Source of the DNA: Chloroflexota bacterium
GTDB taxonomy: Bacteria > Chloroflexota > Anaerolineae > Anaerolineales > UBA4823
Assembly (NCBI GenBank): GCA_030669775.1
Contig: DAOVCZ010000082.1
Coordinates: 1-7,834, forward strand
Length of the DNA stretch: 7,834 bases
Reading direction: 5' to 3'
This document shows positions 6,839 through 7,834 of this stretch, piece after piece (positions within the stretch are counted from its first letter, which is position 1; each line of letters starts with the position of its first letter). The position numbers and the translations under genes are program-made. The notes beneath the pieces were generated by a model. The model was not told the DNA's origin. It ran no database searches and worked only from the letters and a program-made list of their open reading frames with translations.

Positions 6839-7834
6839 ATGGCGATAAGCAAGCCTGATCCTAAAACAAAGATACCCACCGGCGCGGTTATGGTTGTCGG
6901 AGGTGGGATCGCGGGCATGCAGGCTTCCCTTGACCTGGCAGACCAGGGATTTAAGGTTTATCTTGTCGAAGCGAAGTCAGCAATCGGCGGAAAAATGGCC
7001 CAGCTGGATAAAACCTTTCCCACAAATGATTGTGCCATGTGTATCATCTCCCCGAAACTGGTCGAGACAGGTCGTCATCCAAATATTGAAATCCTCACCA
7101 ATTCGAGAGTCAAAGATATCATGGGCGAGCCGGGAGATTTTTCAATCACCGTCCACCATGAGCCACGCTATATAGACCTTACCAAATGCAACGCCTGCGG
7201 CGATTGCGCTGAAGTCTGTCCTGTGGTAGTCCCGGATTCTTTCAATGAGGGATTGTCTCAACGCCGGGCAGCCTACAAACTTTACCCACAAGCGGTACCC
7301 AACGCATACGCCATTGAGAAACGCGGTATCGCTCCCTGCCGGGATGCCTGTCCAGCTGGACAACGCGCCCAGGGATATATCGCTTTAATCCGAGAGGGTC
7401 GCTGGGATGACGCCTTACGGGTAATCAAGATGGATAATCCCTTCCCCGGTATTTGTGGACGCATCTGCAACCACCGTTGTGAGACAGCCTGCAACCGGGG
7501 ATTGGTCGACGAACCGATTAATATCCGAGCGCTGAAACGCTTTATCACTGATCAAGTTTATGCCAACCCCCGTGAGATGGTTGAACCAGCTGAGGTTTTA
7601 TATCCCGACAAGCGGGTGGCCATCATAGGCGCTGGCCCGTGCGGCTTGACTACAGCACAAGACCTGGTGCGAGCTGGATACCCAGTTGCGATCCTCGAAG
7701 CCATGCCAGTTGCCGGCGGGATGCTACGTTTGGGGGTACCGGAATATCGACTCCCCACCGAGATCATCGAACGTGAGGTCCAGGATATCGTTGATTTAGG
7801 CGTGGACCTACACCTGAACACTCAAGTAGACAAC
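6839..7834 (+). CDS. HdrA-like protein fused to a GltD-type NAD(P)H oxidoreductase module, 3' truncated
   Basis: The frame is open for 332 codons from the ATG at 6839 to the window end with no stop. Residues 18-130 are an HdrA front end: FAD motif GGGIAG (21-26), acidic E44, the classical DCAMC motif (C65, C68) followed by RHPNIEIL, and a [4Fe-4S] ferredoxin (C117/120/123/127). At about 165 the sequence switches to the N-terminal part of the glutamate synthase small-subunit (GltD) family: PCRDACPAG (166-174), then C206, C210, C214 and C218 around ICGRICNHRC, which should hold two clusters, then a second FAD motif GAGPCG (264-269) and the GGMLRLGVPEYRLP signature (293-306). GltD-type modules oxidise NAD(P)H and pass electrons through flavin and clusters. 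The join falls where HdrA normally continues into the rest of its FAD domain, so the remaining HdrA part may lie beyond the edge. It follows mvhD by 17 bases. The role as NAD(P)H input to an Hdr complex is inferred. Confidence 0.88.
   Translation, partial: MAISKPDPKTKIPTGAVMVVGGGIAGMQASLDLADQGFKVYLVEAKSAIGGKMAQLDKTFPTNDCAMCIISPKLVETGRHPNIEILTNSRVKDIMGEPGDFSITVHHEPRYIDLTKCNACGDCAEVCPVVVPDSFNEGLSQRRAAYKLYPQAVPNAYAIEKRGIAPCRDACPAGQRAQGYIALIREGRWDDALRVIKMDNPFPGICGRICNHRCETACNRGLVDEPINIRALKRFITDQVYANPREMVEPAEVLYPDKRVAIIGAGPCGLTTAQDLVRAGYPVAILEAMPVAGGMLRLGVPEYRLPTEIIEREVQDIVDLGVDLHLNTQVDN

Noticed and set aside
6894..7175. Open frame overlapping the start of the HdrA::GltD gene
   Set aside because: The frame from 6839 carries the FAD, DCAMC and ferredoxin motifs and has a good ribosome site. 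This other frame has none.
1..7834. CRISPR arrays, transfer RNA genes, insertion sequences
   Set aside because: I saw no spaced direct repeats, no cloverleaf-like segment and no transposase in any frame.

Overview
The window carries six protein genes, all on the + strand, from an anaerobic bacterium or archaeon that uses Wood-Ljungdahl (reductive acetyl-CoA) chemistry and Hdr-type flavin/iron-sulfur electron transfer. The evidence is an AcsE-like methyltetrahydrofolate:corrinoid methyltransferase, two HdrA-derived flavoproteins and an MvhD/FlpD electron-transfer protein. Strong Shine-Dalgarno sites and a TATAAT box fit a bacterium. A Chloroflexota-like anaerobe (Anaerolineae or Dehalococcoidia) is my best guess from the gene content and protein style, but the sequence does not prove it.

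Layout. 1-486: 3' part of an acsE-like gene, cut by the left edge. 533-1897: malic enzyme. 1983-2888: a thioredoxin-reductase-like flavoprotein in which both redox cysteines are replaced by serine. 2889-3147: a 259-base non-coding gap with a long hairpin (2957-3000), a TATAAT -10 box (3066-3071) and a second inverted repeat (3080-3102) at the expected transcript start. 3148-6300: a 1050-residue tandem HdrA fusion. 6321-6821: MvhD/FlpD-like [2Fe-2S] protein. 6839-7834: an HdrA front end running into a GltD-like module, still open at the right edge. The first three genes may form one unit. The last three (gaps of 20 and 17 bases) almost certainly form an operon that starts after the regulatory gap.

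How the genes may work together. HdrA proteins carry the FAD that splits or merges electron pairs, MvhD links HdrA to an electron-input module, and GltD-type modules oxidise NAD(P)H. I infer a NAD(P)H-linked, ferredoxin-handling Hdr-like complex with at least four FAD sites and many Fe-S clusters visible. HdrB and HdrC are not seen in the window. The neighbouring methyl-transfer gene suggests service to the methyl branch of the acetyl-CoA pathway, and the malic enzyme could supply NAD(P)H. These links are inferences from gene order.
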